This document shows, one piece after another, positions 8,883 to 18,370 of a DNA stretch of 64,000 nt. Below the pieces are notes generated by a model, which searched no databases, was not told the origin of the DNA, and saw nothing but the letters and a program-made list of their open reading frames with translations. The translations under genes were made by a program, and so were the position numbers. The DNA comes from Dongia_B sp964406155 (GTDB lineage Bacteria > Pseudomonadota > Alphaproteobacteria > Dongiales > Dongiaceae): the NCBI GenBank assembly GCA_964406155.1, contig CAYOQR010000003.1:1-64000 (forward strand). The letters run 5' to 3'. Each line of letters starts with the position of its first letter. The stretch's first letter is position 1.

Positions 8883-10367
8883 TCAGGCCACCTTCTCGCG
8901 TTGACCCGTCACCCGGGTCAATCCGGTTTCCGTGCCGGCGATCTCGATCAAGGCCTTCCGCAACAGGCCGCGCGCGACGTCGAGGCGATAACCGGCCGAC
9001 GCCCGCATATCGCCGATCGGCTGGTAATCGTCCACCAGCGCCGCGATGGCGCCGTTCCAGGAGGCGATGTCGTCGAGGTCGATCCCGGCCAACGCCGCCT
9101 CTGCCTGCCCGGCCCGCTTCGGCGTCGCGGCCATCCCGCCATAGGCAATCCGGGCAGCGGCAATCCGCCGGCCGTCCAGCGTCAGCTTGAAGGCGCCCAT
9201 GACCGCTGAGATATCCTGATCGAAGCGCTTCGAGATCTTGTAGCAGCGGAAGATGTCGCCGGCGCGCAGCTTCGGGATATCGACCGACCAGACCAATTCG
9301 CCCGGTCGACGGTCCTGCTTGCCATAGGCGATGAAGAAATCCTCCAGCGGCATCTGGCGACGGTCCGATCCGTGGCGCAAGGTGAGAATACTCCCCAGGG
9401 CGATCAAGGCTGGCGGGGTATCGCCGATCGGCGAGCCATTGGCGATATTGCCGCCAATCGTGCCTGAGGCACGCACCTGCTTCGAGCCGATGCGGCGGAG
9501 CAATTCGCCGAGATCGGGATCGATCCTCACCAACGCCTGTTCCGCCTCGGCATAGGTCACGGCGGCACCCAAGCTCAGCCCGTCTGGCCGCTCGTCCATC
9601 GCGTGCAGTTCAGGGACACGGCCGAGATAAATGATCTTCGGCAAGGTGCGAAGCTGTTTCGTCACCCACAGCCCGACATCGGTCGCGCCGGCCAACAGCG
9701 TGGCGTCCGGATGCGACTTGGCGAGATCGGCCAAGGCATCTCCGGTGGCGGGTGCGGCGAAGAAGCTCTTATCGTCGCCGATCAGAATATCCGCGCCATC
9801 CTGAAGTTGGCGCAGCGTCGCGACCGTTTCGGCGGCCCGCTTCTCCCAGCCATCGGCTGCCATACCACCGACTGCCGGCCCGATACAGGCATCGAGCGCC
9901 GCATCGACAATCGGCCGGTAGCCGGTGCAGCGGCAGAGATTGCCGGCGAGATGATCCGCAACCTGCCGCCGGTCGGGCGCGCCGCCGGCATGATACAGGG
10001 TGAAGAGCGACATGACGAAACCCGGCGTGCAGAAGCCGCATTGCGACCCGTGGTGATCGACCAGTGCCTGCTGCACCGGATGCAGGGAACCATCCGCCGC
10101 CAGGTCATCCACCGTCACCAGTTCCTTGCCGTCGATCTGACCCAGCATCAGGATACAGGCATTGACGCCCTCATAAACCAGTTGGCCGTCGCGCAGACTG
10201 CCGAGCGCCACGGTGCAGGCGCCACAATCGCCCTCGTTGCAGCCTTCCTTGGTGCCACGGGATTTTTCCTCGAGACGCAGATAATCGAGCAAGGTCCGGG
10301 TCGGCGGCACCGCGTCCAAGTCGACGATGCGGCCACGGCGCAGAAAACGGATACGGTCACGCGCCAT
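8883..10367 (-). CDS. xdhA: Xanthine dehydrogenase FeS/FAD subunit
   Basis: Small subunit carrying two [2Fe-2S] clusters and FAD, moving electrons from the molybdenum centre of XdhB to NAD+. The ferredoxin-like domain has Cys43, Cys48, Cys51 (CNEGDCGAC) and Cys71. The second cluster is in QCGFCTPGF followed by GNLCRCTGYRP. The FAD-binding part begins near residue 215 with LLAGATDVGLWVTK and includes SGTIGGNIANGSPIGD. At 494 residues it is the fused FeS-FAD form seen in proteobacteria. It lies five bases after uraH and one base before xdhB in the purine operon. Confidence 0.96.
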   Translation of the reverse strand: MARDRIRFLRRGRIVDLDAVPPTRTLLDYLRLEEKSRGTKEGCNEGDCGACTVALGSLRDGQLVYEGVNACILMLGQIDGKELVTVDDLAADGSLHPVQQALVDHHGSQCGFCTPGFVMSLFTLYHAGGAPDRRQVADHLAGNLCRCTGYRPIVDAALDACIGPAVGGMAADGWEKRAAETVATLRQLQDGADILIGDDKSFFAAPATGDALADLAKSHPDATLLAGATDVGLWVTKQLRTLPKIIYLGRVPELHAMDERPDGLSLGAAVTYAEAEQALVRIDPDLGELLRRIGSKQVRASGTIGGNIANGSPIGDTPPALIALGSILTLRHGSDRRQMPLEDFFIAYGKQDRRPGELVWSVDIPKLRAGDIFRCYKISKRFDQDISAVMGAFKLTLDGRRIAAARIAYGGMAATPKRAGQAEAALAGIDLDDIASWNGAIAALVDDYQPIGDMRASAGYRLDVARGLLRKALIEIAGTETGLTRVTGQREKVA

Positions 10368-10372
10368 GATGC

Positions 10373-10723
10373 TCAGCTCCCCCGATAGGTCGAATAGCCG
10401 TAGGGCGAAAGCAGCAACGGCACATGATAATGCTGATCGGCATTGGCGATGCCGAAACGGATGGGAATGACATCCAGGAAAGCCGGATCGGGCAAGGCGG
10501 TCCCCAATCGGCGCAGATAATCGCCGGCGAAGAAGCGCAGCTCGTAGATGCCGGTGCGAAAGGCCGTGTCGTCGAGCAGTGCCCCATCGACCCGCCCGTC
10601 AGCATTGGTCACGACGCGCTTGATCAGTTGCGGCGATTCCTGCTGCGACCAAAGCTCGATGCTCAGGCCCGCGGCCGGACGGCCGGTCGCGACATCCAGC
10701 ACATGCGTTGTCAATCGACCCAC
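10373..10723 (-). CDS. uraH: 5-Hydroxyisourate hydrolase
   Basis: Hydrolyses 5-hydroxyisourate, the PuuD product, to OHCU. The 116-residue protein is a transthyretin-related protein: it opens with LTTHVLDVATGRPA, has a central YELRFFAGDYL, and ends in the family signature YRGS, which distinguishes it from true transthyretin. The HVLD His, the YHVPLLLSP segment and the C-terminal YSTYRGS give the expected catalytic residues. It is the first gene of the uraH-xdhABC-puuD-uraD-guaD-puuE operon, so the operon promoter probably lies in 10724-10855, where two dyad symmetries are found. Confidence 0.96.
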   Translation of the reverse strand: MGRLTTHVLDVATGRPAAGLSIELWSQQESPQLIKRVVTNADGRVDGALLDDTAFRTGIYELRFFAGDYLRRLGTALPDPAFLDVIPIRFGIANADQHYHVPLLLSPYGYSTYRGS

Positions 10724-10796
10724 GCGCTTCTCCCATCATTCGTTCAGTCGACCGCTCCTGTGGCCGGCGGCCTTGAACTATTTAATCACGAGACGG

Positions 10797-10851
10797 CTGT
10801 ACGAAAAAGAACAGTCTTGATGACATGCTGTGCACGGAAAGCGTACAGCAT
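10797..10851. promoter_or_regulatory. Two CTGT/ACAG dyads upstream of uraH
   Basis: CTGT-N10-ACAG at 10797-10814 and ATGCTGT-N13-ACAGCAT at 10825-10851 sit between the LysR stop and the uraH start, about 75-130 bases before the uraH ATG. The second is a perfect 7-base inverted repeat. The spacing suits a dimeric regulator such as the adjacent LysR protein, which is inference. Confidence 0.45.
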
Positions 10852-10855
10852 CGAT

Positions 10856-11803
10856 TCATCGGGCCTTTCCGCCCTCCGCCATCCTCGGCAGGCGGCGCTT
10901 GGCGAGATCGAGAAAGGCCCCCGCCGCCGTCTTCGACGCCAGGTGATGGCGCCGCACCAGCATCAGGCGGTCAGGCGGCAGGTGGCGGTCGGAGAGCGGC
11001 CGGAACACCAGATGACCCGCCTTGATCTCCTGCTCGAGACCGACCCTGGTCTGGAAAGCGATGCAGGTGCCGCGCCGGGCAAGCGCCGCCATCAATTGCA
11101 GGGAATTGCATTCGAAGACCGCCACCGGCTGTGACGCCCGCCCCGTTCGGGCAGGACGTTCCAGGCCTTGATCGATGATCGTGCGCAGGCTGAGCCCCTG
11201 GGCCGGCCAGGCGACGGGAAAGGCAAGGCAATCCGCCAATGCGAGCTTTGCTTTGCCTGCCAAGGGATGGTCCGGTGCCATGGTGGCGCCCAAGGGAAAG
11301 CCGCGCTCGAACTCGATCGCCAGGCCTTCCAGCGTGGTGGGATTGAAGGCGAAGCCAAGATCGGCGTCGTGATCGCGCACCAGCTCGATGACGGAATCCG
11401 ATCCGGCGACGGTGATCGATACCTGGATACCGGGATAGGCCTTGGCGAATTCGCCGATGAGATCGGGCAGGATGGAAACGGAGATGCTTTCGACCGTGGC
11501 GATCCTGACCCGCCCCCGGGTCAGATCCTTGAAGCCGCTCAGTGCCGCCAAGGTCTCCTCATGACCGTATTGCAGGGCCTTCAGGCTTTTCAGCAGGACC
11601 TTGCCGGCTTCGGAGAGGCTGAGGGCACGGCCATGGCGTTCGAAGAGATCGACGCCGAGCTGGCCTTCCAGCAACAGAAGCTGGCGGCTGATCGCCGAGG
11701 CGGCGACATTCAGGTTGCGCGAGGCGGCCCGCACCGAGCCGGTCTCGGCGACGGCGAGGAAGTATCGATAGCCGGTTGCCAGGATCGAATCCGAGTCAGG
11801 CAT
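10856..11803 (-). CDS. LysR-family regulator of the purine cluster
   Basis: Probable transcription factor controlling purine degradation. The N-terminal winged helix (residues about 8-67) is typical: YRYFLAVAETGSVRAASRNL, AASAISRQL and LGVDLFERHGRALSLSEAG. A periplasmic-binding-protein-like effector domain follows from about residue 95 (RVRIATVESISVSILPDLI). At 315 residues it has normal length. It lies between the transporter permease and uraH on the same strand, so it may be co-transcribed with the transporter and act at the dyads in front of uraH. The effector is likely a purine intermediate, but nothing in the sequence fixes which. Confidence 0.88.
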   Translation of the reverse strand: MPDSDSILATGYRYFLAVAETGSVRAASRNLNVAASAISRQLLLLEGQLGVDLFERHGRALSLSEAGKVLLKSLKALQYGHEETLAALSGFKDLTRGRVRIATVESISVSILPDLIGEFAKAYPGIQVSITVAGSDSVIELVRDHDADLGFAFNPTTLEGLAIEFERGFPLGATMAPDHPLAGKAKLALADCLAFPVAWPAQGLSLRTIIDQGLERPARTGRASQPVAVFECNSLQLMAALARRGTCIAFQTRVGLEQEIKAGHLVFRPLSDRHLPPDRLMLVRRHHLASKTAAGAFLDLAKRRLPRMAEGGKAR

Positions 11804-11837
11804 GCGGCTCCCTGCTGACCACCGAACCCCGTACCTG

Positions 11838-12776
11838 CTATTCGCGCCGATAGGCGACCCCGAGCATGGCTGGCGCCCGGCTCGCCTTGCGGCGCACCAT
11901 CAGGGCCAGGATAGCCGCGATATAGGGCAATGCCAGCAGGATCTGATACGGGATGGCGATGCCGACGCCCTGGATCTGCAATTGCAAGGCGTCGAGGAAG
12001 GAGAAGAACAGCGCCGCCGCCAGGACCCGGCCGGGGCTCCAGGCACCGGCGATGACGATGACGATGGCGAGCCAGCCACGCCCGTTGACCATGTCGGGAA
12101 CGAAATGTGCCGTCGAGCCAATGGTCAGGCAGGCGCCGCCCAGGCCGGCCATGGCGCCGCCGAAAACGACCGCCGCATATTGCCGTGCCGCAACACTGTG
12201 CCCTTTGATGTCGAGCGCCTTGGGATTCTCGCCGATGCAGCGGATCTCCAGGCCGAGACGCGAGCGGAACAGGAACAGCCAGAGGATCGGCACCAGAGCG
12301 AAAGCGAGATAGGTGAGCGCACCCTGATCGAAGAGGATTGGGCCCAAGACGGGGATATGCGAAAGACCCGGAATCGGCGCCGTGCCGAGCACGCTGATGC
12401 CCGGTACCTTTTCCATGTTGGAGAAGGCCGCCCGCAGCCAGAAGGTGGAGAGGCCAGAGCCCAGCAGATTGAGGGCAAGGCCGGTGACGATCTGATCGAT
12501 TCCGAGGCCGATCACCATGACGGCGAAGAGCAGGCTCATTACCGCCCCGGCGAGCAGAGCTCCGCCGATCCCCACCACCGACGATCCGGTCTCATAGGTC
12601 ACCAGCCAGCCGACGAAGGCGCCCATCAGCATGGTGCCCTCGATCCCCATATTATAGACGCCGGCCCGCTCCGCCGTCATTTCGCCAAGTGCCGCGAAGA
12701 GGATGGGGGTCGCGATCCGGATGGTCGCCGCGAGGACGCTGACGATGATGCCGAGATTGAGAAGATCACTCCACAT
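11838..12776 (-). CDS. Nucleoside-type ABC permease (second subunit)
   Basis: Inner-membrane permease of a BMP-type ABC importer, of the BPD_transp_2 family that includes nucleoside transporters such as B. subtilis YufQ. The 312 residues carry about eight or nine hydrophobic segments and the signature LGEMTAERAGVYNMGIEGTM near residues 30-50, plus GENPKALDIKGHSV in the cytoplasmic EAA-like loop. It overlaps the preceding permease by 11 bases, so both are co-translated. Between deaminases and the urate pathway, its likely cargo is a purine nucleoside or base; that is inference from context. Confidence 0.9.
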   Translation of the reverse strand: MWSDLLNLGIIVSVLAATIRIATPILFAALGEMTAERAGVYNMGIEGTMLMGAFVGWLVTYETGSSVVGIGGALLAGAVMSLLFAVMVIGLGIDQIVTGLALNLLGSGLSTFWLRAAFSNMEKVPGISVLGTAPIPGLSHIPVLGPILFDQGALTYLAFALVPILWLFLFRSRLGLEIRCIGENPKALDIKGHSVAARQYAAVVFGGAMAGLGGACLTIGSTAHFVPDMVNGRGWLAIVIVIAGAWSPGRVLAAALFFSFLDALQLQIQGVGIAIPYQILLALPYIAAILALMVRRKASRAPAMLGVAYRRE

Positions 12777-13857
12777 GGTGGATCCTCCGCAGGCGGAATT
12801 CGCTGGCCGCCCAGGCGACCAGGAAGAACATCAGGATGATCGCCTCGACGGCATAGATCAGCGCCGAGGGAACGCCGGACTTGATCTGCATCAGCGTGGC
12901 GCCGTTCAGGAGCATGCCGAAAACTAGACCCGCCGCCACGACACCCAGGGGCCGCAACTGTCCCAGGATGGCGATGATGATGCCGGTATAGCCGAGACCG
13001 CCGAGCGTGCCGCTCTTCAGACGATACTGAACCCCATAGACCTCGAAGGCACCGGCCAGACCGGCGACCGCGCCGCTGATCGCCATGACAACGATGACGA
13101 GGCGGAAGACGCTGACGCCCTGGAATTCCAGCGCCCGCAGATTGGAGCCGGCGGCGCGCATCTCATAACCGAGCGAGGAGCGCAGCATCAGGACATGAAT
13201 GAGGGCTGCGACGACGAGGCTGAACAGGAAACCGAGATGCAGCCGGGTATTCTCCAGGATGATCGGCAGCTTGGCATTGTCCGGCATCAGTGCCGTCTGT
13301 TCGAAGAAAGCGCCGGGCTCGGTCCAGGGGCCGTTCTGCAGCAGCAGCGAGAGGACATAGACGATGATGTAGTTCAGCATCACCGTCGAGATGACCTCAT
13401 CCACCTGGAAGCGCGCCTTGAGAAGGCCGGCGAGGCCACCCATCAAGGCGCCGCCGATCAGCGCGCCGATCACGATCACCGGGATCTGCATCACCGCCGG
13501 GGCCGCCGGGCCCAAGGAGCTCTGGCACCAATAGGCAAACATCGCCCCGGCGAAAACCTGACCCTCGGCGCCGATATTCCACAATTTGGCCCGGAAGGCG
13601 ATCATGGTGGCGAGGCCGGTCAGAATGAGGGGCGTCGCCTTCACCAAAGTCTCGGCAATCGCCCGCTTGGTGCCGAGCCCGCCTTTCAGCAAGGCGCCGA
13701 AGGCAACCAGGGGATCGGCACCCGCCGCCATGAAGAGGCCGCCGCAGATGAGGACGGCGCACAAGGCAGCCAGGATCAAGGCCAGCGCCCAGGCAAAAGA
13801 TGAACGGTTCGGGCGGCGCTCCAGCCGATAGCCGAAACGGGCGATCAAGGCCGTCAT
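12766..13857 (-). CDS. Nucleoside-type ABC permease (first subunit)
   Basis: Partner permease of the same importer, YufP-like, 363 residues, with about ten hydrophobic segments. Recognisable stretches are ATPLILTGLATMIAFRAKLWNIGAEGQ (a family signature, residues about 70-95) and GSNLRALEFQGVSVFRLVI, which resembles the ATPase-coupling loop. The start overlaps the ATPase stop by four bases, giving the gene order BMP protein, ATPase, this permease, second permease. Function as nucleoside or purine uptake rests on family membership and on the surrounding purine genes. Confidence 0.9.
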   Translation of the reverse strand: MTALIARFGYRLERRPNRSSFAWALALILAALCAVLICGGLFMAAGADPLVAFGALLKGGLGTKRAIAETLVKATPLILTGLATMIAFRAKLWNIGAEGQVFAGAMFAYWCQSSLGPAAPAVMQIPVIVIGALIGGALMGGLAGLLKARFQVDEVISTVMLNYIIVYVLSLLLQNGPWTEPGAFFEQTALMPDNAKLPIILENTRLHLGFLFSLVVAALIHVLMLRSSLGYEMRAAGSNLRALEFQGVSVFRLVIVVMAISGAVAGLAGAFEVYGVQYRLKSGTLGGLGYTGIIIAILGQLRPLGVVAAGLVFGMLLNGATLMQIKSGVPSALIYAVEAIILMFFLVAWAASEFRLRRIHHVE

Positions 13858-15446
13858 GCGGCACCTGCCTGATCGCTGCCGGCCGAATCAGTCGCAGACA
13901 AGTTGCCGCCGGCCATCAGCCGGCCGATCGTGGCGATATCGGCTTCGGCCCGCGACAGCACCGCCATGATGCGGCCCCGGAAGATCACCGCGATGCGGTC
14001 CGCCAAGGCGATCAGGTCCTCCAATTCCTCGCTGGCGAGGAGAATGGCGACGCCGGCATCCCGCTTGGCAAGAATCTGGCGATGGACATATTCGATCACG
14101 CCGACATCGAGACCGCGCGTCGGCTGGTTGCAGAGCAGCACTTTCGTCGCCCGCGCCAGTTCGCGCGCCAAGATCACCTTCTGCGCATTGCCGCCCGAGA
14201 GGCGCCGCACCACGGCATCGGGGCCGCTCGCCATGATCGAGAAATCGCCGATGGCCCGGACCGCCGCCGCGCTCATGCGGCCGAGATCAAGCAGGCCCGC
14301 CCGGCGCCAGGGCGCTTCATGATGATCGCCGAGGATGAGGTTTTCGGCGATGGAGAAATCCGGCACGAGGCCGTCCTTGAAGCGATCCTCCGGCACATGG
14401 CCGAGGCCGAGCCGGGAAATGTCATGGGGATTGCGGCCACGGATCGAGGCGTCATCGAGCCGGATATCCCCGGCCTCAACTTTGCGCAACCCGCAGATCG
14501 CTTCGAACAGATCACGTTGCCCATTGCCGGCAATACCGGCGAGGCCGAGAATTTCACCGCCCCGGAGATCGAGCGTGATATCGCTGAGGACAGCAACATC
14601 GCGGGCATCCCGGACCGACAGGCCGGCAATCGACAGGACGGATGCACCGGCGGCGGCGTTGTCACCCGCTTCCAGGGTCGCGAGATCGCGCCCCACCATC
14701 ATGCGGGTGAGATCCTCCCGCGTCACCTCGGCGGTCACGACCGAGCCGACGACCTTGCCGCGCCGCAGCACCGTGACCCGGTCGGAGCGCATGACTTCGT
14801 TCATCTTGTGCGAAATCAGAATGACCGACAGACCGTCGGCGATCATCCGCTCCAGGCTGGCGAACAGCAGGCGGGATTCCTGGGGCGTCAGCACGGCGGT
14901 AGGCTCGTCGAGGATCAGCAGCTTCGCGCCCAGATAGAGCGCCTTGACGATCTCGACCCATTGCTGCTGGCCGACCGACAGATCCTCGGCATGGGCATCG
15001 AGGTCGAGCGTCAGATCGAGCCGTTTGCAGATCGCCTCGATATCGCGACGGGCGGCTTTCAGATCCAGCTTCCAGCCCCGCCCGGTGCCGACGACGATGT
15101 TCTCCAAGACACTGAAGGTGCCGACCAGCACGAAATGCTGATGCACCATGCCGATACCGGCGGCGATCGCATCGGCCGGCGAGGCGAAGCGGATCGCCTT
15201 GCCGTCGATCAGTATCTCGCCGGCATCCGGCTGATAGAGGCCGTAGAGACAAGCCGACAAAGTCGATTTGCCGGCCCCGTTCTCCCCCAGCAGGCAATGC
15301 AGTTCACCCGGCATAATCGTGAGCGAGACGGCTTCATTGGCCGTCAGCGCGCCGAATTTCTTGGTCAGGCCCTGAACCTGCAATCGCGGCTGACCGGCTG
15401 GGGCGGGGCGATCGGGGTGGCCGGCCTGCGGCCCGCCACCCGTCAT
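13854..15446 (-). CDS. Nucleoside ABC transporter ATPase (two NBDs)
   Basis: Energises the purine-cluster importer. Two nucleotide-binding domains are fused, as is usual for BMP/sugar-type systems. The first has Walker A GENGAGKST and a signature-like LSVGQQQWVEIVKAL with LLILDEPTAVLTPQE; the second has a degenerate Walker A (GIAGNGQRDL) and a LSGGNAQKVILAREL signature with LLCNQPTRGLD. I use the ATG at 15446 (530 residues); a GTG at 15467, five bases after the binding-protein stop and behind GGAA, is an equally possible start. An open frame runs on to 15722 inside the binding-protein gene but is a shadow. Confidence 0.9.
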   Translation of the reverse strand: MTGGGPQAGHPDRPAPAGQPRLQVQGLTKKFGALTANEAVSLTIMPGELHCLLGENGAGKSTLSACLYGLYQPDAGEILIDGKAIRFASPADAIAAGIGMVHQHFVLVGTFSVLENIVVGTGRGWKLDLKAARRDIEAICKRLDLTLDLDAHAEDLSVGQQQWVEIVKALYLGAKLLILDEPTAVLTPQESRLLFASLERMIADGLSVILISHKMNEVMRSDRVTVLRRGKVVGSVVTAEVTREDLTRMMVGRDLATLEAGDNAAAGASVLSIAGLSVRDARDVAVLSDITLDLRGGEILGLAGIAGNGQRDLFEAICGLRKVEAGDIRLDDASIRGRNPHDISRLGLGHVPEDRFKDGLVPDFSIAENLILGDHHEAPWRRAGLLDLGRMSAAAVRAIGDFSIMASGPDAVVRRLSGGNAQKVILARELARATKVLLCNQPTRGLDVGVIEYVHRQILAKRDAGVAILLASEELEDLIALADRIAVIFRGRIMAVLSRAEADIATIGRLMAGGNLSATDSAGSDQAGAA

Positions 15447-15472
15447 CGCATGTTGTGCAACGGCCACGTCGC

Positions 15473-16489
15473 TTATTCCGGCTTCGGTTCCTTGAGGTCC
15501 AGCGGAATGGTCTTCGCGCCGGATTTGATCTCGGTCGAGACCTTCTCCACCGCCGACATCACATCGGCCGGGACCTTGCTTTCCAGGGCCTTGTTGACCA
15601 CCAGGTCGCCAGAGCCGTCTTTCCAGCCGAACCAGACCGGCTCGGTCGGCGCGGCGAACTTGCCGTCGGTGGTCTTCGTCTTCCACCATTGCTCGATCAG
15701 GTAATCGAGCTGCGGGTCCCACTTCGCCACGGTCGAGGCGAGGATCGCGTCGGGCGCGGCGCTCGACATGTCGATATAGTTGCCATAGCAGAGTACCTTC
15801 TTCTTCTGGCAGACCTCGAAGGAGCCCGACATCTGGAAGACCTGATCGGCACCGGCGGCGATCTGCGCCGTCGTCGCCTCGTTGGACTTCTGCGGATCGA
15901 ACCAGGACTGGATGAAGGTGATCTTCGGCTTCACCGACGGATTGGCTTCCTTCGCACCGGCGATGAAGGCGTTGATCTGGTCGTTGGTGTCCTCGGCCGG
16001 GAAGGTACTGACAATGCCGATCACGTTCGACTTCGTCATCTTGCCGGCAAGCTCGCCCATGGCATAGGCCGGCTCATGGGCATGGATGAAGATCCAATAG
16101 GCATTGCCGCCGAGGCCGCGATTGCCGGAACCCGTCATCACGAACATGGTGTTCGGGAACTCGCCCCGCACCTTATCGATCGCATCGGCATAGGCGGTGT
16201 CACCGAAGACGATGTCGTAATCGCCGGTTTCGGCATAGGTGCGGAAGACCTGCTCGGCATTGTCATAGACGTTCTCGGTGTAATCGACCGAAATCTCCAG
16301 CCCATGGGGCTTGGCGGCGACCACGCGGTTGATCGAATCGATCAGCGACTTTTCCCAGGGCGCTTCCTTGCCCGCCGACAGCACCGCCGCGATCCGCAGC
16401 TTCGTCGGTGTTTCGGCGAGAGCCGGAGCCGCGAGCAAGGCTGCCGTCAAGCCAAAGGCAGCCATGCCCGATAATACTTTCTTCAACAT
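15473..16489 (-). CDS. BMP-family nucleoside-binding protein
   Basis: Periplasmic receptor of the ABC importer. A Sec signal peptide is clear: MLKKVLSG, then a hydrophobic run ending ALLAAPALAETP, with probable cleavage after ALA near residue 25. No lipobox Cys is present, so it is soluble. The mature part resembles the BMP/Med family (PnrA-like, nucleoside binders): KLRIAAVLSAGKEAPWEKSL, DYDIVFGDTAYADAIDKV, TMFVMTGSGNRG and an ATTAQIAAGADQVFQ segment. It has 338 residues. It is transcribed after the adenine deaminase and before its ATPase, which supports a purine ligand. Confidence 0.9.
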   Translation of the reverse strand: MLKKVLSGMAAFGLTAALLAAPALAETPTKLRIAAVLSAGKEAPWEKSLIDSINRVVAAKPHGLEISVDYTENVYDNAEQVFRTYAETGDYDIVFGDTAYADAIDKVRGEFPNTMFVMTGSGNRGLGGNAYWIFIHAHEPAYAMGELAGKMTKSNVIGIVSTFPAEDTNDQINAFIAGAKEANPSVKPKITFIQSWFDPQKSNEATTAQIAAGADQVFQMSGSFEVCQKKKVLCYGNYIDMSSAAPDAILASTVAKWDPQLDYLIEQWWKTKTTDGKFAAPTEPVWFGWKDGSGDLVVNKALESKVPADVMSAVEKVSTEIKSGAKTIPLDLKEPKPE

Positions 16490-16530
16490 CTCATCCTCCC
16501 GTCTGGCGGTTTCTGTTGCTTGTAATCAAC

Positions 16531-18297
16531 TCAGAACGATGCCGTCACCGGATCGAAAACCTTGAGCGCGACGCAATCGATCGGCCCGAGATCGGTGATG
16601 GCGTAATCGGGAATGGCCGTGATCTGCAGCACGAACATATACATGAAGGGCCAGGGCAGCGCGCAGCCCAACGCCCGGGCCGCGTCATCCATCTCGCCTT
16701 CGAGCTTCGCCATCGCTTCCGGCTCGAGATCGGAGACGATGCCGCCGATCGGCAGCGGCAGGAAGGCCACGACCTTGCCCTGATCGACCACCACCTGGCC
16801 GCCGTTATGGGCGATCAGGTGATTGATCGCGACCGCCATATCTTCCTGGTTGGTGCCGACGCAGACGATGTTGTTGTCATCCGGCGCCGTCGAGGTCGCG
16901 AGCGCACCGGATTTCAGGCCGAAGCCGGAAACAAAGGCGGTCGGACGGTTGCGGGTCCGGCCATAGCGTTCAACCACCGTCACATATTGCACATCGGCCG
17001 CCACATCGGCCTGCACCTCGCCATTCTTCACCGGCAGTATCACGTCGCGGCGCTTGCGGACGAAGATCTGCTCGGGTGTGACGGCGATCGCCAGAGCCGC
17101 CTGCTTGTCGCGGTTGCCGCTGCTCTTGACGGCGATTTCCACCGGCTTCACCGGATCGACCTTGAAGGTACGGGTTAGGAGCTCGCTGCGGGCGGGCGGG
17201 TTGAGCGGCGCCGTGAGCTTGCCGCCCTCGGCCGCCAGCTTGCCGTTGGTCACAACACGCTCGATGCGAAAATTGCGCAGATCGTCGACGATCAGGATAT
17301 CGGCGAGACGGCCCGGCGCGATGCAGCCGACCAGGTGATCGATGCGATAGGCTTCGGCCGAATTGATCGTCGCCATCTGGATGGCCGTCAGCGGCGAAAT
17401 GCCCATGGCAATCGCCATGCGCACCATGTTGTCGAGATGGCCCCGGTCGAGGATATCGGCCGCCACGACATCGTCGGAGCAGAAGCTGATGCGCCGCGTC
17501 GCCGAGATGCCCATCTCGGTCACCATCCGCAGATTTTCCGTGAGGAAATGCGAGATAGAGGATTCGCGGATCACCACGAACATACCGTTGCGCAGCTTCT
17601 CCAGCATCTCGTCGGCGGTATAGCTCTCATGATCGAGGCGGATGCCGGCGGCGAGATAGGAGTTGAGCTTGGTGCCCCGCGCCATCGGCGCGCAGCCGAG
17701 GACCGGCAGACGGCTCTTGCCGGCGATTTCCAGGGCCTGGAGCGCATCGCTGTCAAGCTCCTGGATGAATTCGCGCACCGTCTCCCAGATGCCGACGCAT
17801 TCCGGCCAGTCATGGGTGGCGCGGTGCTCGTCCGGGCCGAAGTAATGACCGACATTGGAGCGCGGCAGGGTATAGGGGGTTTTGCAGGGCGCACCCCAGA
17901 AGACCTTCAGCGGACTCGCCTTCGCCTCGTCGAGGAATTCGCGGGCGCCCTCCAGGCCGGCCACCACCAGGATCTGGTCGAGGCCTGAAATGATCGACGT
18001 GGTCCCCAGCGGCACCACCGCCTTGGCGAAGGAGGTGATGGAAAGCTTTGAGCATTCGACATGGAGATGCCCGTCGATCAGGCCCGGGCAGAGATACTTG
18101 CCGGTCGCATCGATGATACGGGTCTTCGGCCCGACATAGACATCGACATTGCCGGTCGCGACGATGCGGTCACCATAGATGGCGATATCCGCCGGATAGA
18201 TCTCCTCGGAGACGACATTGACCAGTTTGCCGCCTTTGATCACGAGATCCGCCTTGAGTTCGGCGCGGCCGGCTTTGATGAGCTGGGACAAATCCAT
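16531..18297 (-). CDS. ade: Adenine deaminase (Ade type)
   Basis: Converts adenine to hypoxanthine and ammonia. At 588 residues it matches the large binuclear-metal adenine deaminases. The metal site includes CPGLIDGHLHVE (His77, His79, Glu81), RLDHESYTADEM and SFCSDDV, and the C-terminal domain has the IGGIVSDLEPE-like segment typical of the family. The ATG at 18297 is preceded by AGGGAAG at good spacing; the same frame opens at a TTG at 18315, which I reject. It lies 73 bases after the adenosine-deaminase-like gene and 41 before the binding protein, so adenine is deaminated in the same operon that imports purines. Confidence 0.92.
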   Translation of the reverse strand: MDLSQLIKAGRAELKADLVIKGGKLVNVVSEEIYPADIAIYGDRIVATGNVDVYVGPKTRIIDATGKYLCPGLIDGHLHVECSKLSITSFAKAVVPLGTTSIISGLDQILVVAGLEGAREFLDEAKASPLKVFWGAPCKTPYTLPRSNVGHYFGPDEHRATHDWPECVGIWETVREFIQELDSDALQALEIAGKSRLPVLGCAPMARGTKLNSYLAAGIRLDHESYTADEMLEKLRNGMFVVIRESSISHFLTENLRMVTEMGISATRRISFCSDDVVAADILDRGHLDNMVRMAIAMGISPLTAIQMATINSAEAYRIDHLVGCIAPGRLADILIVDDLRNFRIERVVTNGKLAAEGGKLTAPLNPPARSELLTRTFKVDPVKPVEIAVKSSGNRDKQAALAIAVTPEQIFVRKRRDVILPVKNGEVQADVAADVQYVTVVERYGRTRNRPTAFVSGFGLKSGALATSTAPDDNNIVCVGTNQEDMAVAINHLIAHNGGQVVVDQGKVVAFLPLPIGGIVSDLEPEAMAKLEGEMDDAARALGCALPWPFMYMFVLQITAIPDYAITDLGPIDCVALKVFDPVTASF

Positions 18298-18370
18298 ACC
18301 AATACTTCCCTTCAAGAAGCGGCGGCGTCCTGCCGTCGCTCCGTCAATCGATGAAATGCGTTGTCAGTGT

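Noticed and set aside
13800..15704. Long plus-strand frame opposite the purine ABC ATPase
   Set aside because: Composition-driven shadow of the minus-strand ATPase and binding protein; low-complexity His/Arg-rich protein with no family signature.
15447..15722. N-terminal extension of the purine ABC ATPase
   Set aside because: The added residues overlap the binding-protein gene in another frame and do not look like an ABC domain; ATG 15446 or GTG 15467 fit better.
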